DNA from: Actinotalea sp. Marseille-Q4924
GTDB taxonomy: Bacteria; Actinomycetota; Actinomycetes; Actinomycetales; Cellulomonadaceae
Assembly (NCBI RefSeq): GCF_916618755.1
Contig: NZ_CAKAKB010000003.1
Span: forward strand, 1-64,000
Reading direction: 5' to 3'
DNA: 64,000 bases
Within the stretch, counting starts at the first letter, position 1. The number at the start of each line of letters is the position of its first letter. The notes under the pieces were generated by a model that saw nothing but the letters and a program-made list of their open reading frames with translations, had not been told where the DNA came from and ran no database searches. This document shows positions 1-8,676 of the stretch, piece by piece. The position numbers and the translations under genes were made by a program.

Positions 1-5
1 CCGCG

Positions 6-245
6 TTAGGGCTGACGGCGCCGGCGGGGCGGCGGCGCCGGCGGGACGATCCTGCCGAGCACGATGTCGGCGGCGGGCACGTCGACCTCGCCGCGACGGG
101 TCCGGATGCGCACGCCGTGGGGCCCGGTCCCCAGCAGGTCCCCGAGCACGTCAGACAGGCCGCCCTCGGCGAGCCGTCGCCGCACCACCACGCGGACGCC
201 CACCGGCCAGGTGGTCCACGCCGGTCGACGTGCGGACTCCTCCAT
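6..245 (-). CDS. Small protein like the N-terminal domain of Rv0428c/cg3035-type GNAT proteins
   Basis: 79 residues from ATG at 245 to TAA at 6-8. The segment WPVGVRVVVRRRL, then DVLGDLLGTG and TRRGEVDVP, resembles the small beta-rich domain found at the N-terminus of actinobacterial cg3035/Rv0428c-type acetyltransferases. Here the frame stops before any acetyltransferase fold, so this is either a stand-alone domain or a truncated gene. It is divergent from fdxA, with 99 bp between the start codons. The C-terminus is a Pro/Arg-rich tail. Function is unknown. The family assignment is from memory of the motif and is moderately secure. Confidence 0.6.
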   Translation of the reverse strand: MEESARRPAWTTWPVGVRVVVRRRLAEGGLSDVLGDLLGTGPHGVRIRTRRGEVDVPAADIVLGRIVPPAPPPRRRRQP

Positions 246-344
246 CACCTGAGGGATACTAGGTGGGCGCGCCCGCGCTGCGGCGGCGGACGGCGCAGCC
301 GCAGGCCAGCCAGTACCCGACGCCAGTCGAAGGGATCGCCACCC

Positions 345-668
345 GTGACCTACGTGATCGCCCAGCCGTGTGTGGACGTCAAGGACAAGGCCTGCATCGA
401 GGAGTGTCCCGTCGACTGCATCTACGAGGGGAAGCGCTCGCTCTACATCCACCCGGACGAGTGCGTAGACTGCGGGGCGTGCGAGCCGGTGTGCCCGGTC
501 GAGGCGATCTACTACGAGGACGACGTCCCCGCGCAGTGGAGCGAGTACTACACGGCGAACGTCGAGTTCTTCGACGTCCTCGGGTCCCCGGGCGGCGCGG
601 CGAAGCTCGGCGAGATCGACCGGGACCACGCCATCATCGCGGCGCTGCCGCCCCAGAACGGCGCGTGA
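345..668 (+). CDS. fdxA: Seven-iron ferredoxin (3Fe-4S/4Fe-4S)
   Basis: 107 residues from a GTG start. This is a small soluble cytoplasmic electron carrier. Cys9, Cys17 and Cys50 fit the 3Fe-4S site. Cys21, Cys40, Cys43 and Cys46 fit the 4Fe-4S site, with Cys25 as the extra conserved cysteine of Azotobacter FdI-type proteins. The usual cysteine three residues after Cys9 is Val12, which explains a 3Fe rather than 4Fe first cluster. GTG at 345 is chosen because MTYVIAQPC is the conserved family N-terminus and AAGGG lies about 10 nt upstream. The next gene downstream is a DapC-type aminotransferase, a pairing also seen in mycobacteria. Confidence 0.95.
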   Translation: MTYVIAQPCVDVKDKACIEECPVDCIYEGKRSLYIHPDECVDCGACEPVCPVEAIYYEDDVPAQWSEYYTANVEFFDVLGSPGGAAKLGEIDRDHAIIAALPPQNGA

Positions 669-731
669 CGCGCTCGGCGCCCTCGGCCCCCGTCGCGGCG
701 CCGGGGCGTGGCGCCGGCCGGGCGGCCTGAG

Positions 732-1859
732 GTGGGTCTGCTGACCGGCGGGCTGCCGGACTTCCCCTGGGACACGCTCGTCCCGTTCAAGGACCGCGCC
801 CGGCGCCATCCGGACGGTCTCGTCGACCTGTCCGTGGGCACGCCCGTCGACCCCACGCCGGCATTGGTGCGCGAGGCGCTGGCGGCCGCCGCCGACGCGC
901 CGGGCTACCCCACGACGCACGGGACCGCAGCGCTGCGCGAGGCCGTCGTGGACTGGTTCGCGCGACGCCGTGGCGTGCCCGGGCTGGACCCCGACGCGGT
1001 CCTGCCCACCGTGGGCTCCAAGGAGCTCGTCGCCTGGCTGCCGTCCCTGCTGGGGCTCGGCGAGGGCGACGTCGTCGTCCACCCGGAGTGCGCGTACCCG
1101 ACGTACGACGTCGGCGCCCGCCTCGCCGGCGCCACCCCCCTCCCCGCCGACGACGTCTCGGTGTGGGAGCGGCGTGACGACGTCCGGCTGGTCTGGCTCA
1201 ACTCGCCCTCCAACCCCACCGGTGAGGTCCTCGGCGTCGAGGACCTGCGCCGGGCGGTCGCCGCCGCGCGTCGGATCGGCGCCGTCGTGGCGAGCGACGA
1301 GTGCTACGCGCTGCTGCCGTGGGCGGAGCCGTGGGTGACGCGGGGCGTGCCCAGCGTGCTGGACCCGGCGGTGACCGACGGTGACGTGCGCGGCCTCCTC
1401 GCCGTCCACTCGCTGTCCAAGCAGTCCAACCTGGCCGGGTACCGGGCGGCGTTCGTCGCCGGCGACCCGGCCCTGGTGCGGCGGCTGCTGGAGATCCGCA
1501 AGCACGCGGGCATGATCGTCCCCGCCCCGGTCCAGGCGGCGATGGCGACGGCCCTCGCCGACGACGAGCACGTCGCCCAGCAGCGCGAGCGCTACCGGCG
1601 CCGGCGGGCCGCGCTGCTGCGCGGGCTGGAGGCCGCCGGGCTGGAGGTGGACGGCTCGCCCGCCGGCCTGTACCTCTGGGCCCGGGCGGCGGGTGCCGGC
1701 CAGGACTGCTGGGCCACCGTCGGGGACCTCGCCGACCAGGGCATCCTCGTGGCGCCGGGCTCCTTCTACGGGCCGGCGGCGGCGCGCCACGTCCGGGTGG
1801 CGCTGACCGCCTCGGACGAGGACGTCGTCCGCGCGGCCGCCCGGCTCGAGGGCGCCTAG
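732..1859 (+). CDS. dapC: Succinyldiaminopimelate aminotransferase (DapC-type, PLP-dependent)
   Basis: 375 residues from GTG at 732. It is a fold-type I aminotransferase predicted to transfer an amino group from glutamate to N-succinyl-2-amino-6-ketopimelate in lysine and peptidoglycan-precursor synthesis. Visible features are LPDFPWDTL near the N-terminus, the NSPSNPTGEVLG motif and SLSKQSNLAGYR, whose Lys230 should bind PLP. The GTG at 708, in the same frame, would add eight residues. 732 is preferred because family members begin a few residues before LPDFPWD. Neither start has a strong ribosome-binding site. It lies just downstream of fdxA. dapD and dapE occur a few kilobases on, so most of the succinylase branch is in this window. 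Confidence 0.88.
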   Translation: MGLLTGGLPDFPWDTLVPFKDRARRHPDGLVDLSVGTPVDPTPALVREALAAAADAPGYPTTHGTAALREAVVDWFARRRGVPGLDPDAVLPTVGSKELVAWLPSLLGLGEGDVVVHPECAYPTYDVGARLAGATPLPADDVSVWERRDDVRLVWLNSPSNPTGEVLGVEDLRRAVAAARRIGAVVASDECYALLPWAEPWVTRGVPSVLDPAVTDGDVRGLLAVHSLSKQSNLAGYRAAFVAGDPALVRRLLEIRKHAGMIVPAPVQAAMATALADDEHVAQQRERYRRRRAALLRGLEAAGLEVDGSPAGLYLWARAAGAGQDCWATVGDLADQGILVAPGSFYGPAAARHVRVALTASDEDVVRAAARLEGA

Positions 1860-2159
1860 GACCGGCTCGTCCGCGAGTGCCGCCCGCGCTTGCGAGGGCC
1901 GACGGCGCGGATCCCTCGTCCCATGAATGGCCTGCGTCACGGGCAGGTTTGACGCTCCCTTGGTCCCCTGCGCCTGCTGCTTGACCGGTACTTGGGTCGA
2001 ATCCGTGTGAGCGGGATCACGTCCCCCCAGGGACCTTGAACCCTCGTTGGGTTTTCGCAACCCGTCCTGCCGAACGTACTCTTACCGTGGCCGACGACGC
2101 CCCAACGCACGTCCGGACCCGCCGACATCCTCGCGCTGGGTCTGCTGCAAGGAGGAAGC
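1860..2159 (+). promoter_or_regulatory. 300-bp gene-free leader of citrate synthase
   Basis: No coding signal was seen here. A TACTCT hexamer at 2077-2082 could be a -10 element, giving a leader of about 70 nt before the AAGGAGGA ribosome-binding site at 2150-2157. No convincing -35 was found. A small inverted repeat (GGGTT, 5-nt loop, AACCC) lies at about 2049-2063, just upstream of the putative -10, and could be an operator. This is weak evidence. Confidence 0.25.
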
Positions 2160-3458
2160 ATGACCCAGACTGCGACCACCCCGGTGGAGCTCCGTGTCGG
2201 TGACCGCTCGCTCGAGCTGCCGGTCCGTCCCGCGAGCATGGGCAACGACGGTGTCGTCGTCTCGTCGATGCTCAAGGAGACGGGGCTCGTCACCGTGGAC
2301 CCCGGCTTCATGAACACCGCCTCGTGCGAGTCGGCGATCACGTACATCGACGGTGACGAGGGCGTGCTGCTGTACCGCGGCTACCCGATCGAGCAGCTCG
2401 CGGAGCGCTCCTCCTTCCTCGAGGTCGCCTACCTGCTCACCCATGGGGAGCTCCCGACGGCGGAGCAGCTGTCGGCCTTCACGGAGCGCGTCGAGCGGCA
2501 CACCCACCTGCACGACAACTTCAAGGCCCTCATCGGCGCGTTCCCCGAGACCGCGCACCCGATGGCGGTCCTGTCGAGCGCCGTGTCGGCGCTGCCGGGG
2601 TACTACCCCGAGAGCGTGGACCCGTTCGACCCCGCCACCGTCGAGCTGGCGACCGTGCTGCTCCTGGCCAAGGCCCCGACCATCGCGGCGTACGCGCACC
2701 GCCGGGCCCTGGGCCAGGAGATGATCGGCCCGGACCAGGGCCGGGGCTACGTCGCCGACTTCCTGCGCATGGCCTTCCAGCCGAACGGCACCGTCTGGGA
2801 GCCGGACGAGACCATGGTCAAGGCGCTGGACCTGCTCCTCATCCTGCACGCGGACCACGAGCAGAACTGCTCGACGTCGACAGTGCGGATCGTCGGGTCG
2901 AGCCACGCGAACCTCTACGCGTCGGTCTCGGCCGGCGTCAACGCGCTCAGCGGACCGCTCCACGGCGGCGCGAACGAGGCCGTCCTGCAGATGCTCACCG
3001 AGATCCAGCAGTCCGGCGGCGACGCGACGGAGTTCATGCGCCGGGTGAAGAACAAGGAGCAGGGCGTCCGCCTCATGGGCTTCGGCCACCGGGTGTACAA
3101 GAACTACGACCCCCGCGCGGCGATCGTGAAGAAGGCGGCGGACGAGGTCCTGTCGGCGCTGGGCAAGCGTGACGAGATGCTCGACATCGCGATGCGCCTG
3201 GAGGAGATCGCGCTCAACGACGAGTACTTCATCGAGCGGAAGCTCTACCCCAACGTCGACTTCTACACCGGACTCATCTACAAGGCGATGGGCTTCCCCA
3301 CGAGCATGTTCACCCCGCTGTTCGCGGTGGGCCGCATGCCCGGGTGGATCGCGCAGTGGCGCGAGATGATGAACGACCCGAGCACGAAGATCGGCCGTCC
3401 CCGGCAGGTCTACACCGGCCCGACGACGCGCGACGTCGCCCCGGTCGACCAGCGCTGA
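2160..3458 (+). CDS. gltA: Citrate synthase (type II)
   Basis: 432 residues. It condenses acetyl-CoA and oxaloacetate to citrate in the TCA cycle. The catalytic triad can be placed: His268 in GPLHGGANE, His310 in GFGHRVYK and Asp367 in YPNVDFYTG, matching the spacing in E. coli GltA. The length is that of hexameric type II enzymes, with an N-terminal beta domain (residues 1-60) before the helical core. ATG at 2160 follows a near-perfect AAGGAGG at 7 nt. It is monocistronic by position: 300 bp of gene-free DNA lie upstream and a convergent gene lies downstream. Confidence 0.97.
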   Translation: MTQTATTPVELRVGDRSLELPVRPASMGNDGVVVSSMLKETGLVTVDPGFMNTASCESAITYIDGDEGVLLYRGYPIEQLAERSSFLEVAYLLTHGELPTAEQLSAFTERVERHTHLHDNFKALIGAFPETAHPMAVLSSAVSALPGYYPESVDPFDPATVELATVLLLAKAPTIAAYAHRRALGQEMIGPDQGRGYVADFLRMAFQPNGTVWEPDETMVKALDLLLILHADHEQNCSTSTVRIVGSSHANLYASVSAGVNALSGPLHGGANEAVLQMLTEIQQSGGDATEFMRRVKNKEQGVRLMGFGHRVYKNYDPRAAIVKKAADEVLSALGKRDEMLDIAMRLEEIALNDEYFIERKLYPNVDFYTGLIYKAMGFPTSMFTPLFAVGRMPGWIAQWREMMNDPSTKIGRPRQVYTGPTTRDVAPVDQR

Positions 3459-3531
3459 GCGGACCGGCCGTCCCCGGCGTGCGGGACCGGCCACGCACGC
3501 GCGAGCGGGCGCCAGTGCGCCGGCGTGACGC

Positions 3532-4428
3532 TCAGTCCGCGAGCGTCACCCGGACCTGACCCGCCGGGACGGGCTCGCGCGCCGGTCCCCAGGCGCCCTC
3601 GGCGCGGTCCCAGCGCCGGTCGGCGTGCTCGACCCCCACCACGTGGTGCGGCTCGGCGACGGCGACCGCCCAGTGCGCGACCGCCCACCCGGAGCGGGCG
3701 GGGTCGCCGCCGGGCAGGGACGCGCCGTCGAGGACGACGGCGCCCGTGGCGTCCACCGTCGCTGCGACCGTCCCCGCGAAGTCGCGCTGGACCCGGGCGG
3801 TGAGCTGCGCCGGGTCCCCGGACCCCTCGGGCTCGCGCAGGTCGCACGTCACCGTCGCCGCGCTCCAGCCCGTGAGCCCCGACGCCCACGCCCGCGAGCG
3901 GGTCTCGTGCTGGGCGTAGGCGTCCGGGAAGCCCGACCGCTGGACCCGCTGCGCCGCCACGGTGATCTCGAGCTCCTCGTACCCGTCCACCCGCGCCAGG
4001 GCGTCGAGGAAGGTGTTGGTGGAGTAGACGGGGTCCAGGATCTGCTCGACGGTGCCCCAGCCCTGCGACGGCCGCTGCTGGAAGATCCCCACGGAGTCCC
4101 GGTCGCCGTAGTCGATGTTGCGGAGCTTGGACTCCTGCAGCCCGGTCGCGAGCGCGATCGTCGCGGCCCGCGCCGGCATCCCGCGGTGCACCGTCGTCGC
4201 CGACAGGAGGGCGGCCGTCTCGGCCTGGTCCGGCTCGAGGTACCAGCGGGTCCCGTCCTGCTCGGCGGCGCACCGCACCGGGGTCACCGGTCCGACGTCG
4301 AGCCGCTCGAGGACGGCGGCCACCCCCAGCCCGGCGGCGCCCACGGCCAGGACGGTGAGGAGCAGTCCGCCGACGGCGCGCCGGGCACCGGGCCGCTGCC
4401 GGGTCTGCCGGGACGGGGGTCGGCTCAC
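3532..4428 (-). CDS. Membrane-anchored actinobacterial protein with a lysozyme-like segment
   Basis: 298 residues. A basic N-terminus (residues 1-20) is followed by one hydrophobic helix (about residues 20-43), so the rest is probably outside the membrane. The segment LATGLQESKLRNIDYGDRDSVGIFQQ and the following QGWGT/STNTFLDAL region recall soluble lytic transglycosylase or lysozyme folds, with Glu in LQESK as a possible catalytic acid. Actinobacterial proteins of this kind are often misnamed heavy-metal transporters. I infer a cell-wall role from the fold hint only. It lies 15 bp from the dapD stop codon, in the same direction and downstream of dapD, so it may be co-transcribed. Confidence 0.65.
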   Translation of the reverse strand: MSRPPSRQTRQRPGARRAVGGLLLTVLAVGAAGLGVAAVLERLDVGPVTPVRCAAEQDGTRWYLEPDQAETAALLSATTVHRGMPARAATIALATGLQESKLRNIDYGDRDSVGIFQQRPSQGWGTVEQILDPVYSTNTFLDALARVDGYEELEITVAAQRVQRSGFPDAYAQHETRSRAWASGLTGWSAATVTCDLREPEGSGDPAQLTARVQRDFAGTVAATVDATGAVVLDGASLPGGDPARSGWAVAHWAVAVAEPHHVVGVEHADRRWDRAEGAWGPAREPVPAGQVRVTLAD

Positions 4429-4443
4429 GACGGCGTCACGCCC

Positions 4444-5406
4444 TCAGTTGGCGTGCAGCGCGGCGTTGAGCTCGATGCCGCCGCCGCTGCGCGCGTGCAC
4501 CTCGACGGCGCCCGAGACGGAGTTCCGGCGGAAGAGCAGCCCGTCCTGCCCGGCGAGCTCGCGCGCGGCCACGACGCGGGTGGCCCCGTCGTCGTCGCCG
4601 GCCACGGTGACCTTCGTGCCGGCGGTGAGGTACAGACCCGCCTCGACGACGCAGTCGTCGCCGAGCGGGATCCCCAGACCGGCGTTGGCCCCCAGGAGCG
4701 ACCGCCGCCCGACGGAGATGACGACCCTGCCGCCGCCGGAGAGCGTGCCCATGATCGAGGCACCGCCGCCGATGTCGCTGCCGTCACCGACGACGACGCC
4801 CGACGACACGCGTCCCTCGATCATCGACGTGCCCAGGGTGCCGGCGTTGAAGTTCACGAAGCCCTCGTGCATCACCGTCGTGCCCGGGGCGAGGTGCGCA
4901 CCCAGCCGCACCCGGTCGGCGTCGGCGATGCGGACACCGGACGGGACGACGTAGTCGACCATCCGCGGGAACTTGTCCACGCCCAGGACGGTCGGTGCGA
5001 CCCCGTGCGTGGCGCGCAGCCGCAGGCGCGTGGCCTCGAAGCCCTCGACGGCGCACGGTCCCCGGTCGGTCCAGACCACGTTCGGCAGGACGGCGAAGAT
5101 GCCGTCGAGCTCGAGCCCGTGCGGCTGGACGAGGCGGTGCGAGAGGAGGTGCAGCCGCAGGTACGCGTCCGCGGTGTCGGCCGGCGGGGCGTCGAGGTCG
5201 ACGCGGGTCGTCACCACGACGGTCCGCACGCCGCGCGCGGGGTCGTCAACGGCGGCCGCGACGAGATCGGCGGGCGCCTCCGAGCCGTCCGGCTCGCCCA
5301 GGGCCGGGGCGGGGTACCAGACGTCGAGCACGGTGGGTCGGCCGTCGGGGCCGTCGGGCAGGGTCGTGGTGGCGAGGCCGTGGCCCCAGGCAGTGCGCGC
5401 GGTCAT
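4444..5406 (-). CDS. dapD: 2,3,4,5-tetrahydropyridine-2,6-dicarboxylate N-succinyltransferase
   Basis: 320 residues. It succinylates tetrahydrodipicolinate in the lysine/meso-DAP pathway. The C-terminal half is a left-handed parallel beta-helix of hexapeptide repeats ([52 protein letters not shown]). An N-terminal domain beginning [13 protein letters not shown] matches the actinobacterial DapD subclass. The start at 5406 fits the family N-terminus. An in-frame ATG at 5454 would add 16 residues but lies in the putative dapE promoter. A TACCCT hexamer ends 8 nt before 5406, consistent with a leaderless mRNA. It is divergent from dapE across 51 bp. Confidence 0.93.
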   Translation of the reverse strand: MTARTAWGHGLATTTLPDGPDGRPTVLDVWYPAPALGEPDGSEAPADLVAAAVDDPARGVRTVVVTTRVDLDAPPADTADAYLRLHLLSHRLVQPHGLELDGIFAVLPNVVWTDRGPCAVEGFEATRLRLRATHGVAPTVLGVDKFPRMVDYVVPSGVRIADADRVRLGAHLAPGTTVMHEGFVNFNAGTLGTSMIEGRVSSGVVVGDGSDIGGGASIMGTLSGGGRVVISVGRRSLLGANAGLGIPLGDDCVVEAGLYLTAGTKVTVAGDDDGATRVVAARELAGQDGLLFRRNSVSGAVEVHARSGGGIELNAALHAN

Positions 5407-5414
5407 GATGTCGA

Positions 5415-5451
5415 AGGGTAGGCGAGCCCGTCGGGGCGCCGTGGATAGGGT
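5415..5451. promoter_or_regulatory. Back-to-back dapD and dapE -10 elements
   Basis: The 51-bp divergent gap holds TACCCT on the minus strand (5420-5415), 8 nt before the dapD ATG, and TAGGGT on the plus strand (5446-5451), 6 nt before the dapE GTG. Both match the actinobacterial TANNNT -10 at the spacing of leaderless transcripts. No Shine-Dalgarno sequence precedes either start. Confidence 0.5.
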
Positions 5452-5457
5452 CATCGT

Positions 5458-6588
5458 GTGAACGCCGCACCCCCGACGACGCCCGCGCTCGACCTGTCCA
5501 CCGACGTCCTCACGCTGACGCGGGCGCTGTGCGACGTGCCGTCGGTGAGCGGCACGGAGACGGCCGTCGCGGACCTCGTCGAGGCGGCGCTGCGGCGCCT
5601 GCCGCACCTGGAGGTGCTGCGCGACGGGGACGCCGTGATGGCGCGGACGACGCTGGGGCGCCCCGAGCGCGTCGTCGTCGCGGGCCACCTCGACACCGTC
5701 CCGGTCGCCGGGAACCTGCCGACGTGGGTCGAGGGGGAGGGTGCGACGGCCGAGCTCTGGGGCCGGGGGACGGTCGACATGAAGGGCGGCGTGGCGGTGC
5801 AGCTGGCGTGCGCCGCGGCCGTCACGGAGCCGGTCCGCGACGTCACGTGGGTCTTCTACGACCACGAGGAGGTGGCGTCGGAGCTCAACGGCCTCGGACG
5901 GCTGGTCCGCCACCACCCCGACTGGCTGCGGGCCGACATGGCCGTGCTCTGCGAGCCGACGTCGGGCGCGATCGAGGGCGGCTGCAACGGCACGCTCCGC
6001 GTCGAGGTGACGGTCCCCGGGCGGGCAGCGCACTCCGCCCGCGCCTGGCGCGGCGTCAACGCGGTCCACGCGGCGGCCCCGCTGCTGCAGGCCCTCGCCG
6101 CGTACACCGCGCGGGAGGTCGGGGTCGACGGCCTCACGTACCGCGAGTCGCTCGGCGCGGTCCTCATCACGGGTGGCGTCGCGACCAACGTGGTGCCGGA
6201 CCGTTGCGTCGTCACGGTCAACTACCGGTTCGCGCCGTCCCGGTCGCCGCAGGAGGCGGAGGCGCACGTGCGCGAGCTGGTGGACGGCGTCGGCATCCCG
6301 GGCGTGCAGGTCGAGGTGACCGACGCCGCGCCCGGCGCCCGCCCCGGCCTGGACCACCCTGCGGCCGCCGCGATGGCGTCGACGGTGCAGCGGCTCACGG
6401 GCCGGGCGCCCGCGGCCAAGGTGGGCTGGACCGACGTCGCGCGCTTCGCCGAGCTGGGCGTCCCGGCGGTGAACTTCGGACCGGGTGACCCGTCGCTGGC
6501 GCACGCCGACGACGAGCGGTGTCCCGTCGCCGACCTCACCACGTGCCTCGACGCGCTGCGGACGTGGCTCACGGACCCGCACGCCTGA
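5458..6588 (+). CDS. dapE: Succinyl-diaminopimelate desuccinylase
   Basis: 376 residues from GTG at 5458. This M20A zinc peptidase hydrolyses N-succinyl-LL-DAP to LL-DAP and succinate. Metal and catalytic landmarks are His77 in VAGHLDTVP, Asp107 in [10 protein letters not shown], the DHEEV acid pair and [17 protein letters not shown] lid/dimerisation domain sits in the middle (about 180-290). The GTG start is supported by the TAGGGT -10 six nt upstream, implying a leaderless message. It is divergent from dapD, the same arrangement as Rv1201c/Rv1202 in M. tuberculosis, which favours co-regulation of the pathway. Confidence 0.94.
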   Translation: MNAAPPTTPALDLSTDVLTLTRALCDVPSVSGTETAVADLVEAALRRLPHLEVLRDGDAVMARTTLGRPERVVVAGHLDTVPVAGNLPTWVEGEGATAELWGRGTVDMKGGVAVQLACAAAVTEPVRDVTWVFYDHEEVASELNGLGRLVRHHPDWLRADMAVLCEPTSGAIEGGCNGTLRVEVTVPGRAAHSARAWRGVNAVHAAAPLLQALAAYTAREVGVDGLTYRESLGAVLITGGVATNVVPDRCVVTVNYRFAPSRSPQEAEAHVRELVDGVGIPGVQVEVTDAAPGARPGLDHPAAAAMASTVQRLTGRAPAAKVGWTDVARFAELGVPAVNFGPGDPSLAHADDERCPVADLTTCLDALRTWLTDPHA

Positions 6589-6590
6589 GT

Positions 6591-6606
6591 CGCGCAGCGC
6601 TGCGCG
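6591..6606. terminator. 16-bp perfect palindrome after dapE
   Basis: CGCGCAGCGCTGCGCG begins two bases after the dapE stop codon. It could fold into a short GC hairpin and act as a weak terminator or 3' stabiliser. There is no T-tract. Confidence 0.3.
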
Positions 6607-6645
6607 CGAGGCGCGTCCTGCGATGCCCGCGCGGGGACGTGCTCG

Positions 6646-6651
6646 TAGGCT
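6646..6651 (+). promoter_or_regulatory. Leaderless -10 element of the LOG gene
   Basis: TAGGCT lies 7 nt before ATG 6659. No Shine-Dalgarno sequence lies between them, so the transcript probably starts at or next to the ATG. Confidence 0.4.
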
Positions 6652-6658
6652 CGCCACC

Positions 6659-7579
6659 ATGGACGACAGCAGCACGGACGAGCCGACGCAGGGCGTCGGA
6701 GGCACGAACGGCGACGGCAGGCAGGGCGCGACCGGCAACGGCCGCGGTGGCAGGGGGAACGGGCACACGAACGGGAACGGGTACCGCCGCGGGCCCGTGC
6801 TGCTGCGCCGTGGCCAGATCCCCGGCTCCACCAGCGACCAGCGGCTGCTGGCCCAGGGCGGCGACGCGGACTGGGTGCACATGGACCCCTGGCGCGTCAT
6901 GCGGATCACCAGCGAGTTCGTCGAGGGCTTCGGAGCCCTGGCCGAGGTCGGCCGGGCCGTGAGCGTCTTCGGCTCCGCGCGGACCAGGCCGGACGCCCCG
7001 GACTACGAGACGGGGCGCGCCGTGGGCCGCGGGCTCGCCGAGGCCGGGTTCGCCGTCATCACCGGCGGTGGACCGGGGATCATGGAGGCCGCCAACCGGG
7101 GCGCGTGCGAGGGCGGCGGGCTGTCCGTGGGCCTCGGGATCGAGCTCCCGTTCGAGCAGGGCATGAACGACTGGGTCGACCTCGGCGTCAACTTCCGCTA
7201 CTTCTTCGCCCGCAAGACCTGCTTCGTGAAGTACTCCCAGGGCTTCGTCGTCCTGCCGGGTGGCTTCGGCACGTTCGACGAGCTGTTCGAGTCGCTCACG
7301 CTCGTGCAGACCCACAAGGTGACGGGGTTCCCCATCGTGCTGGTGGGGCGCTCGTACTGGCAGGGCCTCATCGACTGGCTCGGGGGAGAGGTCCTCTCCC
7401 GTGGCGCGATCGACGCCGTGGACCTCGACCTGCTCGAGATCGTCGACACCGCGCAGGAGGCGGTCGCGCGCGTCCAGGAGCGCAGCGAGGCGCTGCTCGC
7501 CGAGGAGGAGGCGGTCCGGGCCAACGCAGCGGCCGAGAAGGAGGCGGAGCGCGCCTCCCGGTCGGCTCGCGGTCGCTGA
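6659..7579 (+). CDS. LOG-family (TIGR00730-type) Rossmann-fold protein
   Basis: 306 residues. LOG proteins hydrolyse nucleoside 5'-monophosphates to base and ribose 5-phosphate, releasing cytokinins from their ribotides. The signature PGGFGTFDE spans 200-208, preceded by a nucleotide-binding [14 protein letters not shown] segment. Unlike short LOG proteins of about 190 residues, this one has a disordered Gly/Asn-rich N-terminus (residues 1-40) and a charged coiled C-terminus (about 270-306), as in actinobacterial Rv1205-like members. ATG 6659 is chosen over upstream frames because of the TAGGCT-N7-ATG signature. It sits between dapE and the FolP2-like gene, as in mycobacteria. Confidence 0.85.
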   Translation: MDDSSTDEPTQGVGGTNGDGRQGATGNGRGGRGNGHTNGNGYRRGPVLLRRGQIPGSTSDQRLLAQGGDADWVHMDPWRVMRITSEFVEGFGALAEVGRAVSVFGSARTRPDAPDYETGRAVGRGLAEAGFAVITGGGPGIMEAANRGACEGGGLSVGLGIELPFEQGMNDWVDLGVNFRYFFARKTCFVKYSQGFVVLPGGFGTFDELFESLTLVQTHKVTGFPIVLVGRSYWQGLIDWLGGEVLSRGAIDAVDLDLLEIVDTAQEAVARVQERSEALLAEEEAVRANAAAEKEAERASRSARGR

Positions 7580-7610
7580 CCCGCGCCGGCACGGCCAGCT
7601 CGGTGTGCGC

Positions 7611-7653
7611 ACGCCGGGACGCGGAGCCCCCGGGCCCTCGCGCGTCCCGGCGT
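7611..7653 (+). terminator. 13-bp perfect hairpin after the LOG gene
   Basis: Arms 7611-7623 (ACGCCGGGACGCG) and 7641-7653 are exact reverse complements, with a 17-nt loop that can pair further (GAG/CTC). This is probably a GC-only intrinsic terminator; there is no T-run. Confidence 0.5.
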
Positions 7654-7663
7654 CCCCGCCCGC

Positions 7664-8668
7664 ATGGTCGATGATGGCGGCGTGAGCGAGCCCGCCCCCA
7701 CCGCCCCCGACGCGGCGTCGCCCCGTGCCGACGTCCCGCCCGCCGGCGTCCCCCTGGTGCTGCGGGGGCGCGTGCTCGCGGCGGACCGCGGCGCGGTCAT
7801 GGCGGTCGTCAACCGGACCCCCGACTCCTTCTACGCCGCGGCACGGGCCGCCGACGACGACGCCGCGCTCGCGGCCGTCGCGCGCGCCGTCGAGGAGGGC
7901 GCCGACCTCGTCGACATCGGCGGGGTGCGGGCCGGGCGGGGGCCGGTCGTCCCGGTCGAGGAGGAGGTCCGTCGCGTGCTGCCCCTGGTCCGGCTCGTGC
8001 GGGACGCCTTCCCCGACCTGCCGATCAGCGTGGACACCTGGCGCGCCGAGGTGGCGGAGGCCGTCGTGGACGCGGGCGCGGACCTCATCAACGACACGTG
8101 GGCCGGGCACGACCCGCGGCTGGTCGAGGTCGCCGGCCGTCACGGGGTCGGGATCGTGTGCTCCCACACCGGCGGCCTGCCGCCGCGCACGGACCCCTGG
8201 CGGCCGCGCTACCCCCTGCCGGAGGGGCTGCGGCCCGAGCACCCGGCCGCGCCCGGCGCGGACCCGCTCGACGGCGTCCTGCTCGACGTCCTGGCGACGC
8301 TGCGCGCCGCCGCGCGCCGCGCGGTGGACGCCGGTGTCGACCCGCGGTCGGTCCTCGTCGACCCGACGCACGACTTCGGCAAGACGACCTGGCACTCCCT
8401 GCACCTCACCCGGCGCGCCCGTCGGCTGGTCGAGCTCGGCCACCCGGTGCTCATGGCCCTGAGCCGGAAGGACTTCGTGGGGGAGTCCCTCGGCCTGCCG
8501 GTCGACGACCGGCTCGAAGGCACCCTCGCCGCGACGGTCGTCGCCGCGTGGCAGGGCGCGACCGTGTTCCGGGCGCACGACGTCCGGGCCACGCGCCGGA
8601 CGCTGGAGATGGTCGGCGTGCTGCGGGGCGAGCGTCCTCCGGCCCGCACGACCCGCGGGCTCGTCTGA
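7664..8668 (+). CDS. folP2: Dihydropteroate synthase homologue, FolP2 type
   Basis: 334 residues if begun at ATG 7664; GTG 7682 is an alternative. The TIM-barrel pterin-binding domain is clear: MAVVNRTPDSF replaces the canonical NVTPDSF, followed by GADLVDIGGVRAG, the ISVDTWR strand, LINDTWAG and ALSRKDFVGE. These substitutions are those of the mycobacterial FolP2 paralogue, which has been reported not to make dihydropteroate, so its substrate is uncertain. Context supports FolP2: it follows a LOG gene and precedes a membrane protein and DUF3117, close to the Rv1205-Rv1211 order. The downstream gene begins 8 bp after the stop, indicating an operon. Confidence 0.85.
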   Translation: MVDDGGVSEPAPTAPDAASPRADVPPAGVPLVLRGRVLAADRGAVMAVVNRTPDSFYAAARAADDDAALAAVARAVEEGADLVDIGGVRAGRGPVVPVEEEVRRVLPLVRLVRDAFPDLPISVDTWRAEVAEAVVDAGADLINDTWAGHDPRLVEVAGRHGVGIVCSHTGGLPPRTDPWRPRYPLPEGLRPEHPAAPGADPLDGVLLDVLATLRAAARRAVDAGVDPRSVLVDPTHDFGKTTWHSLHLTRRARRLVELGHPVLMALSRKDFVGESLGLPVDDRLEGTLAATVVAAWQGATVFRAHDVRATRRTLEMVGVLRGERPPARTTRGLV

Positions 8669-8676
8669 CGGCGCCG

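Noticed and set aside
6-2060. Long open frame on the minus strand opposite fdxA and dapC
   Set aside because: It is the antisense shadow of recognised genes in high-GC DNA: Arg/Val/Asp-rich with no domain. Only its last 79 codons (6-245) resemble a real protein.
3625-5421. 598-codon plus-strand frame across the membrane protein and dapD genes
   Set aside because: Antisense to two genes with clear features; its composition is typical of a complementary-strand frame and it has no motif.
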